From Cryptomeria japonica (taxonomy: Eukaryota > Streptophyta > Pinopsida > Cupressales > Cupressaceae): 64,000 bases of DNA. The DNA lies in contig NC_081406.1 in the NCBI RefSeq assembly GCF_030272615.1, forward strand, positions 395,026,439 through 395,090,438, given 5' to 3'. Numbering within the stretch: the first letter of the stretch is position 1; every line of letters starts with the position of its first letter. The translations under genes and the position numbers were made by a program. Of this stretch, positions 37,463 to 48,371 are shown one piece after another. A model generated the notes under the pieces. It was not told where the DNA came from, made no database searches, and saw nothing but the letters and a program-made list of their open reading frames with translations.

Positions 37463-39687
37463 TGTAGTATGGGATGACTACTGATATGAGAGATGTATGT
37501 GCAACACTGTCAAGGAGGAGTACAGGTTGAGATATCTTTGATATCACCTTGTGTTGTAGAATATCGTTAAGGTAAGGAAGATAACCCTGGTACACAAGTC
37601 GATGTCTAACTTGTGTGGATAAAATGGTAAGGTGATCGGTACTGGTACAGTGCATCACTGGTAAGGAAAGGATTTCAACTCATAAGGGATGTGTTGACAT
37701 GGGGAAGTTAGGTCAACCAAGTGAGTGGTTGTCTGCTTGCACAGGTCATGACTAGTGTACAAGTAGGATGAGCAAGGTGCTTGGATGTTGTTTGTGATGA
37801 AGAGACAGAATGTTACCTAAATAACATCAATACTGGAGGAGAAATAATGAACAAATCATAGGTATACTGTAAGGTTGCAGGACAACAAAACTCCCATCTA
37901 ATGAAGATGCAGTCATCATGAGAAGCAATGACTAACAATGAATATGCCAACACCAGATCACATGTGCCTATTTGAAGATATGTTACACAAACAAGGATGT
38001 CACAAGAGTACATTACATAAAGAAGATGGTGTCACTCCACTGAGATATGGTCAAAGTTGATAAGGGAAAAGGCATAGCTGAGCAGATGTAGATAGAGGAA
38101 GATTGGCTTGATTAAAGATGGAGTTTGTTGAAGGTTGATGACATGGTGTCATCAAGAGTGTTTTCCGGTATGGAAGTCCACTAGTAATATGGACAAGGTG
38201 CAAATGTAGATGTATTCCCACCTTGTGGGAATGAGCATGCTTTGAATAGACATGTCCAGAGACTGATTTAGGTGTCCCATCGATAGTTCAACAAAGTGCA
38301 GACATGATGAGTTAACCGGTAGAATGTGAGATACCGGCAGAAAAGAGAAATCGGTAGAGTGTTTGGTTGGTGATCCTATCTGGACCGACATGAAGTGTCA
38401 AGCTGGTAGTTGGTCGACATGGATGCCACATGGAGTCAAGGTGGTGGACCTACATTTGAATGAAGAAGGAGTGTACACCAATGGGGTAGTTGCAGACTTG
38501 GTCGATATTAATGGAAGACCCTACAAAACACGGGACATATTGCAGAGGTTTGCCACTTGAGGTATGGAGGAAAACTACGATCCAGTTAAGAGTGATTGAA
38601 GAGATTGAGATGGATGAAGGAAACGTTAAGAGAGATCTTGGTGTCTAACCAAGAGATCGGTCGATAGGGTAAAAGGTAGATTGCGAAAGATAGAAGGCAT
38701 GGTCATGAAGGTGCGATAATGGGAGATTTGTACAGTTGGCTGTCTGGGAGACTAGATTGGGGAATATCTAATTGGATTTGGTTTTCCTCGAGGGTGATGA
38801 GGAAACCCTAACTGCCTAGTTTTTGAATTGGCGTTTGGAGGGCAAACCAATCTATAAATATGCAAGCCAAAGAAATAGTTAAGATGTTGCTGAAGAGAAG
38901 AGGATAGTAATATTGCAAAGTGATTGAGTGTTACTTCTTCATGTGAGAGAAAATCAGCCAAGTTCTCAACGAGTATCTAAGAAGAGAGGGAGAGTGAAGA
39001 ACAGAACCAATAGTGGTTATACCGGCAGAGCAGAAGTGAAGAGCGTTGTAGAGAAGGTAGATAGTGGATTGGTAGAGTATAGCACCAATAGTGCAGAGTA
39101 GTGAGGAGGAGATCCAGCAAAGAAGAAGAAGAGGAGAGGTGTACCGATAGGATTTTTTTGCAGTAGAGCAGCAGAAGTCTTAGTCGGTGTAGCAAAAAAG
39201 GTATCTCACTGACAAAGTAAGGTATATGAAATGGTTACAAGATTCACTTGTAGAAGGACAACTACTTTTGTAATTGATGTTTTTATTGTGAACATTGAGT
39301 TGTAGCTCAGTGTAGGGGTTGTATCTCCTTTGGGTTATAGCCCATAAACAAGTTAGGGGTTGGTGCTCCTTGGGTTGGTGTCATAAATCAAGGGTTGGTG
39401 CTCCTTGGGTGTGTGCCCTAAACATTGTAACAGAGTTTTCGTTGTGAGGCTGGATTGGAGCAGTAATCTCCAACAACATTGCTCACCGAGGTTTTTCCCA
39501 TCTTCGGTTTTCCTCATACATATTGGTGTTATGTGATGCCCTTTATGTGTGTTTGCATTTGTGTTGGTCTCTTCACTAACCGGTAAGTCTACATTGTGTT
39601 AGATCCCATAACCGGTATTCACATCTAGATTGTTAAAGGAAAAAGTTGAGAACACCCCCCCCTCTCAGTGGTACATTGTGTCTATTA
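37463..39687 (+). repeat. H 3' LTR
   Basis: 2225 bases; it matches the two parts of the 5' LTR. It has an extra copy of the GGGTTGGTGCTCCTTGGG segment near 39355-39410. The right end reads GTCTATTA where the 5' LTR has GTCTAACA. The terminal hairpin is partly lost (39645-39672: GAACACCCCCCCCTCTCAGTGGTAC). Confidence 0.88.
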
Positions 39688-40696
39688 TTTCATCTTTCTT
39701 TACCATAAAATAGATTTTAGTTGAGTATTTGTCAACTATATACTTTGGAAGTCTTTCTCTCTTCTTCATTGCTTTCTGGAATGATTTTAAATAACCAAAA
39801 ATAATGGAGTCCCTATCCTATCCCATATTTGTTATAGCATCTTTGATTTTTTTTGCTACCGGTATATTAAATGCCTATTGGATCTTACCAGTTCTAGTTA
39901 ACTCATTTAGAAAGAAAAGAATTAAACAAACAATAAGGTTGTCATACCGAAAAATACCCTTTTTCTCACCCTTAATCTTCCCTAAGTTTATAATTAACTC
40001 ATCACATATCCATTGATATAGATCTATCTTTTCACCCTCCTTAATCATTTTTTGAGCATAGTAAATGCATGAATTGGAAACAGAGTTCAACCAGGTTGAT
40101 TGGGTTACCTTGTAACCGATGATCATGCTTGCAAATTGAACTGCTTTGTCTCTAATAGTGCTAATTCTCATTAACCGATTGATAGATGTTGCACTAGTTA
40201 ACTTCTCCACCTCATTGTTATATATTTTCTTCTTTCCAGGGGTTAGACCGGTCTGGGGTAAACCAGTGATCACACAAATAGCCTCCTTGGTGATCTTGTA
40301 AGGCTAGTCTAGCCATATGAATTTTCCATGGACTCGGCTCACTGCATACCAAATCAATTCATCTTCAAATTTTGGCATCTCCAAAATTTTGGTAAAACCC
40401 TGATCCCTCATAATTTTAAGTTCCAATTTTATTGACCCATGATGGTTCAGTAAGGTGCCAATATACATGTTCTTGATCTCAACAGAACCCAAATCCTCCA
40501 AAGTGTAGTGAATATATGTACGAACATCTTCGACATATAAAACTCCTTCAAGAACCCTAGAAAATGTGCCAGTTGAATCATTGACCTTTACAATCGGAGG
40601 GTATTTATTGAAAACAAGGCGTGGACAGTCCTTGATGTCAACCAACAACTGAGGTAGCCACACCTGCTAGAGAGGAGGTTGATCTAGAAGCCATTG
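39688..40696 (-). pseudogene. Element K, second ORF, N-terminal part (unrecognised protein)
   Basis: The likely start is an ATG near 40695 (MASRSTSSLAG), with one indel before the long frame VWLPQLLVDIKDCPRLVFNK at 40663. The next stop, near 40303, is TAG where Gln fits; the frame then continues as VITGLPQTGLTPGKKK to 39875 and on to KKRERLPKYIVDKYS at the H junction. In total about 330 residues, mixed helical, no transmembrane segment, no zinc knuckle, no pol motif. The segment TIRDKAVQFASMIIGYKVT..SVSNSCIYYAQKMI looks like a folded helical domain. It is joined to 10275-11538 once H is removed. I do not recognise the family; it could be a captured or lineage-specific retroelement ORF. Confidence 0.6.
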
Positions 40697-41049
40697 CAAA
40701 CAAAAGATAGCTCAAAAACTGATAACATACCTCACAACCTTCGCTAGTGAAAGCTATTGAAAATCTGCTCTAAATGCACTAGAATTCGCTTAAAATGCTT
40801 TTGATTGCCTTGAAATCTCTTTGTTTCGCTCTGAATGCTGTGTGATAAAAAATGAACCAAAATTTTCCTTTTATTTTATGAAAAACTGTAATTTCCTATT
40901 GACATTAATGCATGCCGACATATGATACCGGATACAAAATCCATAAACTCAGCATCAGTGAATCTCCTGACTGTCATCACCATGATATGAAGCAAGATTT
41001 CAGACCTCTACTGGGGCAATGTAGGATCTGTCATTAAATTGCGTCCCCC
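40697..41049 (-). other. K spacer between gag and second ORF
   Basis: No supported frame. The piece reads like a leader for the second ORF; GGGGGACGC sits near 41045 just after the gag end. Confidence 0.4.
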
Positions 41050-42196
41050 TAAGGCTAAGGCCTTAGTTACCAGATAAGTTTCCTGCCGATGTAGGAACAT
41101 TCTGCTCTGTCGGTTGAGTAACCAGAGAATTTACCTCTACCGATTGATCTTCAGACTTCCTAATCCATTGTTTAGCATGAACCTACTGGATCTCATCAAC
41201 CTTTTTCTTTCCTTTCTCATTTGATGTGTCATTCCCTTCCAGTGTATTCTTGCTTCTGCAATATTTGGCAATATGTCCTATTTTGTTGCATGCATAGCAG
41301 GTAACATTGTTTTTCTAAATTGCCTTGTTGAGTCCTTGACCATTCTTTGACCTACATTTATTAGCCATATGTCCAAACTTTCCACATGCATGACATCTCA
41401 CATTCATTCTACAATCTTCTATCCTATGACCATACTTATTACAATTTGAACACTGACTGGGAACAACATTATTATTCTAATTTGCTCTATTTCTATATTG
41501 ACTTTCTCTATGACCAAACTTATTACAAACAAAGCATATACCATAGAATTTATGTGCATTGGGTTGCCTTACTAGTGATTTTTTTATTTCGGTTATCTGG
41601 TGGATTCCCCTGATTTGCAGTACTAGAGCTTTCTCCATGCTCAAATCCAAGACCTCTAATGTCTCTAGTATCTCTTTGATCCTTCAATAATTCATCAAGT
41701 CTTGCAGAACTGACCCTGAACTTTTCTTTGTATTCAATTGTAGCATGTAGATCACTTCTTAGGATTGACATCATTATTTCCAACTCTTTCTCATTGTTCT
41801 ATGATTACACCAACTCAGTTATCAACACATCATTCTCATGCACCACCCTAATACATTCCTTTTGTCTTTTAGAGATCTACCAAGATTTTCTTCACTCTTC
41901 TTCCGGTATTCAATCTCCTTGGACATCCTCATAGTCATGGCTTTCATTTCATTCTTTATGACACCATTCTCCTGACTCAACTTCTAACATTGTTCCTTAA
42001 GGGCATCCTTCTCTTCATCATCTAGATTTTGTAAAAGTTCCTTCCTTTTAGTTTGAATAGATGACAACCTCTCCTATAGGATAAGAATGCATTCCTTTGT
42101 AGAGTTCAATTCATCTTGTAGCTTCAAGTTCTTCAAGCTTTCAGCATCATAGTCCTCAAGTTCTACTTGAAGTTCCTTTTGTAGACTCATCTCCAT
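41050..42196 (-). pseudogene. gag: Element K gag with coiled coil and four zinc knuckles
   Basis: A possible start is the ATG at 42196 (MEMSLQKELQVELEDYD). About 150 residues of heptad-rich coiled coil follow (42196-41750). Four knuckle sites come next on the minus strand: CFVCNKFGHRESQY near 41530 (last Cys is Tyr), CSNCNKYGHRIEDC near 41420-41460, CHACGKFGHMANKC near 41350-41395 and CYACNKIGHIAKYC near 41255-41300. The gag lacks the usual copia N-terminal domain (DGxNYxxW). Stops and one or two shifts break it. After gag comes the unrecognised ORF instead of pol, so K is best read as a non-autonomous gag-only element. Confidence 0.7.
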
Positions 42197-42250
42197 GGAT
42201 CCTGGATTAAGGATCTTCCTCAAGCTATTAGACTTACTCCAAGGCACTAG

Positions 42251-42262
42251 GCTTTGATACCA
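42251..42262 (-). promoter_or_regulatory. K primer-binding site (tRNA-iMet)
   Basis: Minus-strand TGGTATCAAAGC, two bases from the LTR end TTTCAACA. One base differs from the H and C1 sites. Confidence 0.85.
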
Positions 42263-42264
42263 AT

Positions 42265-42328
42265 TGTTGAAATCCAAGAACATTGATTTACCCCCCCCCC
42301 CCCCTCTCAGTACTCTTGGATTCCAACA
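42265..42328. repeat. 64-base palindrome with LTR-like ends and a C-tract centre
   Basis: TGTTGAAATCCAAGA (42265-42279) is the inverse of TCTTGGATTCCAACA (42314-42328) with one mismatch. The centre has 14 C residues on the plus strand followed by TCTCAGTACT. On the minus strand its end serves as the LTR end of K. The C-tract, however, lies on the strand opposite to that expected for K. The rest of the K 5' LTR is absent. Confidence 0.7.
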
Positions 42329-42930
42329 CCAACATCTCTTGTCACATTTGTCATAATCTGGATCTCATCAATAGCAACAATTTTATATTTGTAAGAAGGA
42401 GGCAAGGATCTCAACACCTTAGCAATAATCTTAGACTCTTCTAAACCTCCACTAGCACATCTGATTTTGCACACAAGCTCACTCACTTTCTTCATAAAAG
42501 AAGTAATATTCTCATCTTCACTCATCTTCAAGTTCTCATCTTTTCCTCTTAAGCTCTACAACTTAACCACTTTCACATTACTATCACCTTCATGCAAGGT
42601 CTCCAATTTTACCCAGAACTCATGAGCGATCTCAAGATCCATCACATTAGTCATCTCAAAATCTGACAAGGAACTCAACACTGCTTCCTTGGCTCGAATA
42701 TTGTATTCTTCTTCCTTTATCTCATCTAGCGTAGTAGGACCATTCTGAGGAACATTATAGATATTCTTAGTAATCTTCTAGTACTCTTCTCCAATACATC
42801 TCAAATAAACTTTCATTCGTCTCTTCCCAAGAGTGTAGTTCATTCCATCAAATCTCTAGCTATCCTTATTAAAAGAAAAGGTAGTCACCTCAGATCTCGT
42901 CAAGAGATAAAGCTTCTTCTAGAGGATCTA
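42329..42930 (-). pseudogene. gag: C3: truncated copia gag
   Basis: Minus-strand gag of the same subfamily as C2: the N-terminus begins near 42893 with stops, then ENLKMSEDENITSFMKKVSELVCKIRC, LEESKIIAKVLRSLPPSYKYK and IMTNVTRD, ending at the palindrome (42328). No zinc knuckle or pol remains. The neighbouring LTR on its right serves as its 5' LTR. Confidence 0.8.
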
Positions 42931-42942
42931 GCTCTGATACCA
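42931..42942 (-). promoter_or_regulatory. C3 primer-binding site (tRNA-iMet)
   Basis: Minus-strand TGGTATCAGAGC, two bases left of the LTR at 42945. Confidence 0.88.
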
Positions 42943-42944
42943 AT

Positions 42945-43638
42945 TGTTGGTAACAATGCAGCAAATTGTGAGGGGGGGGCTGAATCAGTTTGCACCAAAT
43001 CTTACTGCATCTTAAACCACAAAATAGATCTGATAGTTAATAGTTAAAACATGAAACAACACCACATCAATAACACACATAAGACCAATTTTTTGATGTG
43101 GAAAACACAGTTAAGGGAAAAACCATGGTGGGAACCTACCCACAATGAGATAATATCCTATTAGGAGTAAATGTGAATATTACAATGGGAATGCACATGC
43201 ATTCAAGCACACTGCCTAGAGCTCACTACTCAAAATATGAAACTCAGAAAGGCTACAACCTTAAGGGAAGGCTCACTACCTTACATGAAGTCTCACTGAC
43301 TTACAAAAACATTTAGACTACAATCTGGATCATATGAACTATAAAAATAGCATCTCTATATGCTTGAGTAGAGTTTTGGTTAAGCACATAGTCTACTCTG
43401 CAACATTTCTCTTCTCCTTCATACTTTCAAAAGATCAAATCACTTGTTTGCACATCCAACTCAATTTTTCACTTGCAGACATACACCTTGCATGATTATT
43501 ACATATATTTATACAAGACATCAACCTCTCTTTCAAGGTCGGCTAAACCCTCAATGCAAATAACAAAATCAACAATCTCCACATATGTTGACATCAATGA
43601 CACATAATAAATGACAACATATCAGCCAATATCCAACA
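42945..43638 (-). repeat. LTR shared by C3 (5' side) and C2 (3' side)
   Basis: 694 bases, plus-strand ends TGTTGGTAAC and TATCCAACA. On its left are a primer site and gag (C3), so it acts as a 5' LTR. On its right is the RNase H end of C2, so it acts as a 3' LTR there. No clear polypurine tract is seen right of it. It resembles 62022-62816. The hairpin GCAAA (42961-42965) with TTTGC (42989-42993) surrounds a G-tract on the plus strand. Confidence 0.8.
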
Positions 43639-43689
43639 GATATCTCTATGAAGTCCATCAAACTGATGTAGATCCATGTATCTTAGTTC

Positions 43690-46343
43690 TCAGTAGGAGG
43701 GGCAACCACCCCTAGCTTCTCTCTGAGATACTCAAAAGTATCCTTATGCAAAGGCTTCATGAATATATCTACAATCTATTCCTTTATCGACACATATTCC
43801 AATATGAATTCCTTCTCATTTACCTACTCTATCAAGAAATGAACCTTGATTGATATATGCTTGGTCTTTGAATGCAGGACCAATTTTTTTGAAATGTTGA
43901 TATCACTTGAAGTATAACAGTATATAACAATAGGCTCATCAAAAATAACTCTGATATCCTTTAGCATATGCTAGAAACAACAATATATTCAACTTCTATA
44001 GTAGATAAGGAAATTGCATTCTGTTTCTTACTCATTCATGAAACCAATCTCTTACCCAAGAAAAATGCACCACCACTAGTACTCTTTCTATCATCCAAAT
44101 CACCTACCCAATCAACATTAGTAAAAACACTCAAATTAAAGTCATCATCTTTAGGATACTACAAACCAAAATCAACTATCCCTTTTCGAGTATCTAAAAA
44201 TTCTTTTCACAACTACAACATGAGATTCCTTAGGATCACCTTGAAATTTATCAACAAGACAAACCACATTCATAATATCAAGTCTAGTCTGAGTCAAATA
44301 TAGCAAACCACCAATCATAGATTTGTATCTAGTTCGATTTTCTTTAGGAGAGTCATTATCCTTTTTCAGCTTACATCTGGTCATGATAGGTGTACCAAAT
44401 GGATTTCCATCATCCAAACCAATCTTCTTCAACAATTCCTTCACATAATTAGACTGCGATATAAAAATATATTTATCCAGCTGAGTAATTTGCAATCCCA
44501 AAAATAATTTCATCTCACCAATCATTGACATCTCAAACTCATTCTGCATATCATCAACAAACTTCTTACACAAACAATCATTTCCACCAAAAATAATATC
44601 ATCAACAAAAACTTTAACATTTAAGATGTTATCATGATCAATCTTGAATTACAAATTATTATCAACGGTACCTTTATTGAATTAAACTTTCATCAAATAC
44701 TTGTCCAATCTAGCATACCATGCTCTTGGAGCTTGCTTCAATCCATACAATGCTTTCTTCAATATCCAAACCATATCGTTCTGATCTGTCAATTGAAATC
44801 CATCTAGTTTCTCAATATAAACTTCTTCTTCCAACTCACCATTAAGAAAGGTTGACTTGACATCCATCTAATAAAATTTGAAATCTTTGTAAGTAGAAAA
44901 AGCAATAATTAGTATAACAACTTCAATTCTAGCTACCAGAGAAAAAGTATCCTCAAAATAAATTCCTTCCATCTAAGAATGACCCTTACAAATAAGTCTT
45001 TCTTTATTCCTAACCACTTCACCCTTTTCATCCAACTTATTCCGTAAGACCCATTTAGTTCCAATTAAATTTGTATCCTTACATCTAGGAACAAGAAATC
45101 ATGTATTATTCTTTTCAATCTAATTCAATTCTTCTTCCATTTCTTTAACCCAATTATTATCTTTACAAGCTTCACTAACACCCTTAGGTTCAATCTGAGA
45201 AATCAAACAATACTCTTCAACAATTCCTCTCCTAGTCATCAACCTCTATTCTTATCACCTATGATCTAATTCTTTGAATAACTCAACCTTACATACTTGG
45301 GAGTCTTAGGACTTTCATGATTTTTAGACTTTTGACCTCTTTCTTATGCACTAGCACTTGTACTTTACCCTTCATTATTAGGCTTTTTTGGAAGAATCTG
45401 CACTTGATTCTGGGTCTACACTTTCTTTCCATTATCTAAACTAACATCTTGGTCATCTGAATCATATCTACAAGATCTAATTTGTCTCTCATTTCCTTAA
45501 TCAACCTTCACATTAGTACTTTCAACTATCTTTCACAATCTCTTATTATAACACCAATAGGCCTTGCTCTTAGAAGAATAACCAAGAAATATTCCATCAT
45601 CACATCTAGCATTAAACTTTCCTAGATCTTCATCTCTTTTGATATAGCATTTACTACCAAAAAACCTAAAATATCTAATTGTAGAAGCATGACCAAACCA
45701 TAACTCATAAGGAGTCATACTGGTATCACCTTTAATATGCACCTAGTTTAAAGTGTATACAATAGTACTCACACCTTCTCTCCAATAGATTTTTTGAAAA
45801 TTTACTTCAGTCATCATGGTTATAGAAGCTTCCTAAATTTTTCTATTCTTCCTCTCCACAACACCATTCTATTGAGGGGTACACAGATCAGATAATTGTC
45901 TCTTCACCCCATTCTCTTCACAAAATGCATTAAACTCACCGGAAGTGACCTCACCACCTCTATCAGATCTTAGACACTTCATCTTTAGTCCTATCTTAGT
46001 CTCAACCATAGCTTTGAAAATCTTGAAATTCTCCAATGCTTTAGACTTTTCTCTTAATAAAGTAACCCACATTATCCTTGAATAGTCATCAATCAACAAC
46101 ATGAAATTCTTGTCACCCTATAATCTTCTCTCTAGAAGGATCAGACAAATTAGTATGCACGAGATCCAATATTCCATTAGAAGTATACTATTTTCTTTTC
46201 AAAGTAACTATTTTCTACTTCTCTAATTGACATTCCTTACATATCAGATTAGAAGGCCTTACAAACTTAGGAAGATCTCTCACTACTTGAGTAGAACTTA
46301 TCTTAACCATGAAATCAAAATTTGCATGACACACCCTTCTATG
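43690..46343 (-). pseudogene. pol: C2 pol: integrase, reverse transcriptase, RNase H
   Basis: Minus strand, right to left: the end of the HHCC zinc region (RRVCHANFDFMVKIS), the integrase core with IDDYSRIMW and LRSDRGGEVTSGEF (second Asp present, Phe changed to Val), VVERKNRK, then YELWFGHASTIRYFRFFGSKCY. RT has [50 protein letters not shown], then [16 protein letters not shown]. RNase H is recognisable (TKHISIK, DIFMKPL) but full of stops. More than twenty disruptions occur, more than in C1, so it is an older copy. The N-terminal part of this pol and gag lie at 60523-61980 beyond T2. Confidence 0.85.
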
Positions 46344-46348
46344 CCATA

Positions 46349-47462
46349 TGTAGACACTTAAAAATAATTATTTTAATTATTTTTAATTCCTCACATAATT
46401 AATTAATTAATTATGTTAATTCAAATTCCTCTCAATATTAATTAAATATAATTATTATTGTCACTATAGCATATGATTGATTTATTTAATAAATCAATCT
46501 CTTTCTTTATTCTTCTAAAAAAATCAAATCCTCACAAATATTCCTCTTAGCTAATTAATTTCAATTAATTAGTTAACCTACATGATTCCTACAAATCATC
46601 TTCTTAATTCATTCTTCTAGAAACTCCCTAAACTCACTTAACATTATTCTTCTAATTTTTTTATTCCCTCCACTCATTCTCTCTCCTAGTCAAATTCTCC
46701 TACAAATATTAATCCCACCTAATATTTCCTCTAATCCCCCTCCTAATGAGTCGTTAATGGTTAATCATCATGATTAGCCATGAAGTCAATTCTTTGTCCT
46801 TTTCATCCAACCACTAGCTTTAAATGCTCTTTTCCTAGGTGAATGTAAGATTTTTGAAATCACACATTCCTCTAGGCATCCCCTCTCCCAAGGAATTTTT
46901 AATTCCTTTTTATTCCTCCAATCTCCATGATATCCTTTTTTGGAGAATTTTTAATTCCTCAATTGCGCCTTATGGAGTGTGGAGATACGAAATGCCTTTA
47001 AGGCATATTTCTTGGTCTCCACACCCTCTCTTGGACCTTGTGTGAGCTCACAAGTAAATCCTAGCCCTTCATCTCGAATCCATCCTAGCCATCCATTTTT
47101 CTCTCCTCTTCCTATAAATAAGGGGCTCCATCCCTTCATTCAAAGAACATCTTGAAATCCAGTAAGTTTATGCTACCCTTTTGAGCCCAGGAAATCACCT
47201 TGGCAACTTGATCATCTCATCCTTATCATTTTTCAAATCCATTCCATTTGTGCACAACATTGGAGAGCCATCCACATCTAGCAATCAAACGAGCACATCA
47301 AGTGGAGCATTATCAAGGGGCGCCTTCACTTCATCAAGCTCAATCTGAAGGAAAAGGTAAAATAGCAAGGTGAAATGGTCTTTTAATGATATTTTAGCAT
47401 TCTGCATGTTTATTTCATTATGTTTTGATCATTTGACCTTCAAATCTGTTTTCCCCTCTTCA
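46349..47462 (+). repeat. T2 5' LTR
   Basis: Starts TGTAGACACTT and ends CCCTCTTCA, then CCATA. It matches the 3' LTR at 97-98 percent by eye over the first 120 bases, and has about 58 bases near 46965-47030 that the 3' LTR lacks. A TATAAATA box at 47113-47120 lies in a plausible promoter position. Confidence 0.9.
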
Positions 47463-48371
47463 CCATAACCAACTTTCATCAACCTAAGCAATCAAACAAC
47501 TTCTACCACCAGCATTCAAGTGAAAGATATTACCCTTATTCTTTGTATCTGATGCAATCTCTATTCCGGAGCTACTCAAGATCTTACATTTGTCATTCTT
47601 GAATTGCAAATCGTATCCCTTAGCAACCATTTGTCTAACATAAAAAATATTATTCTTTAGACCTTCAACATACAAGACATCATCAATATTGTTATGATTA
47701 CCATTAAGAGAAATGGAACCTCTACCACAAATTATACTAGCTTTGTCATCTCCAAATCTTACTACACCACCATCATACTTTTCCATACTCACAAACTTAC
47801 TCTTATCACATGTCATATAATGAGAGAAACCATTGTCAACTTTAGCAGTCAAATCTTTCTCCTTATTAATGTATCTAGTAGAATTAGCAGTCACTGGATC
47901 ATCTTCCTTAATAGAAATAAACACCCATTTATCTCCTAAATTTCCCTTATTAGATTCATCATCTGTTGCACCTTCATCAACAGAAAAATAAAACTTCTTC
48001 TGATATTTAGGCTTGTATGAATTCAATGGCTTCTTAAAAACTCTTTCCGAACACCTTGAGAAAAAATGTCCTATCTTAGTGCATGAAAAACATTTAAGAG
48101 GCAACTGTCCTTCATAATTATCAACACCTTTAGGAAATCTTCTAGTAATCAAGGCTTCAAGCTCTTCAAGCCCATTTTCTTCTTCTTCAAGCTCTCTCAT
48201 CTCCTTCTCATATCTGGATACCCTTATAGAAATTTTTCCCAGATCATATATTTGCTTCCCAGAAATAGTAGCTTTGAATGCAGATTCAAACTTAGGAAGA
48301 GATTCTCCAAACTCACTCATCCCAAAGCCAACAAGCTTACCAATTAGCATGTCTTTAGTCACATCTGTCAG
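47463..48371 (-). repeat. Second copy of C2 gag-protease sequence behind the T2 5' LTR
   Basis: Starting with CCATAACCAACTTT, 909 bases match 60523-61431 (the C2 sequence right of the 3' LTR) at roughly 94-95 percent in the first 100 bases. It encodes, on the minus strand, a frame from LIGKLVGFGMSEFGESL through the knuckle CFSCTKIGHFFSRC to RSCLIA. The match ends at CACATCTGTCA (48361-48371). It stands where the primer-binding site of T2 should be. Confidence 0.88.

Larger units (their letters stand above)
11539..39687 (+). mobile_element. Element H: gag-only copia-type LTR element carrying three nested insertions
   Basis: The left LTR starts TGTTGGCATT at 11539 and the right LTR ends at 39687. 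The flanks are TTTCA at 11534-11538 and at 39688-39692, a clean 5-base target duplication. Internal parts in order are the primer site (22207-22219), gag in three pieces, a non-coding stretch, a polypurine tract and the 3' LTR. No protease, integrase, RT or RNase H belonging to H is found between its LTRs; the only pol genes inside are those of T1 and C1. Without inserts H would be about 8 kb. The design fits the non-autonomous gag-only class described in plants as TR-GAG. The right LTR ends TTA rather than ACA, a decayed terminus. Confidence 0.85.
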
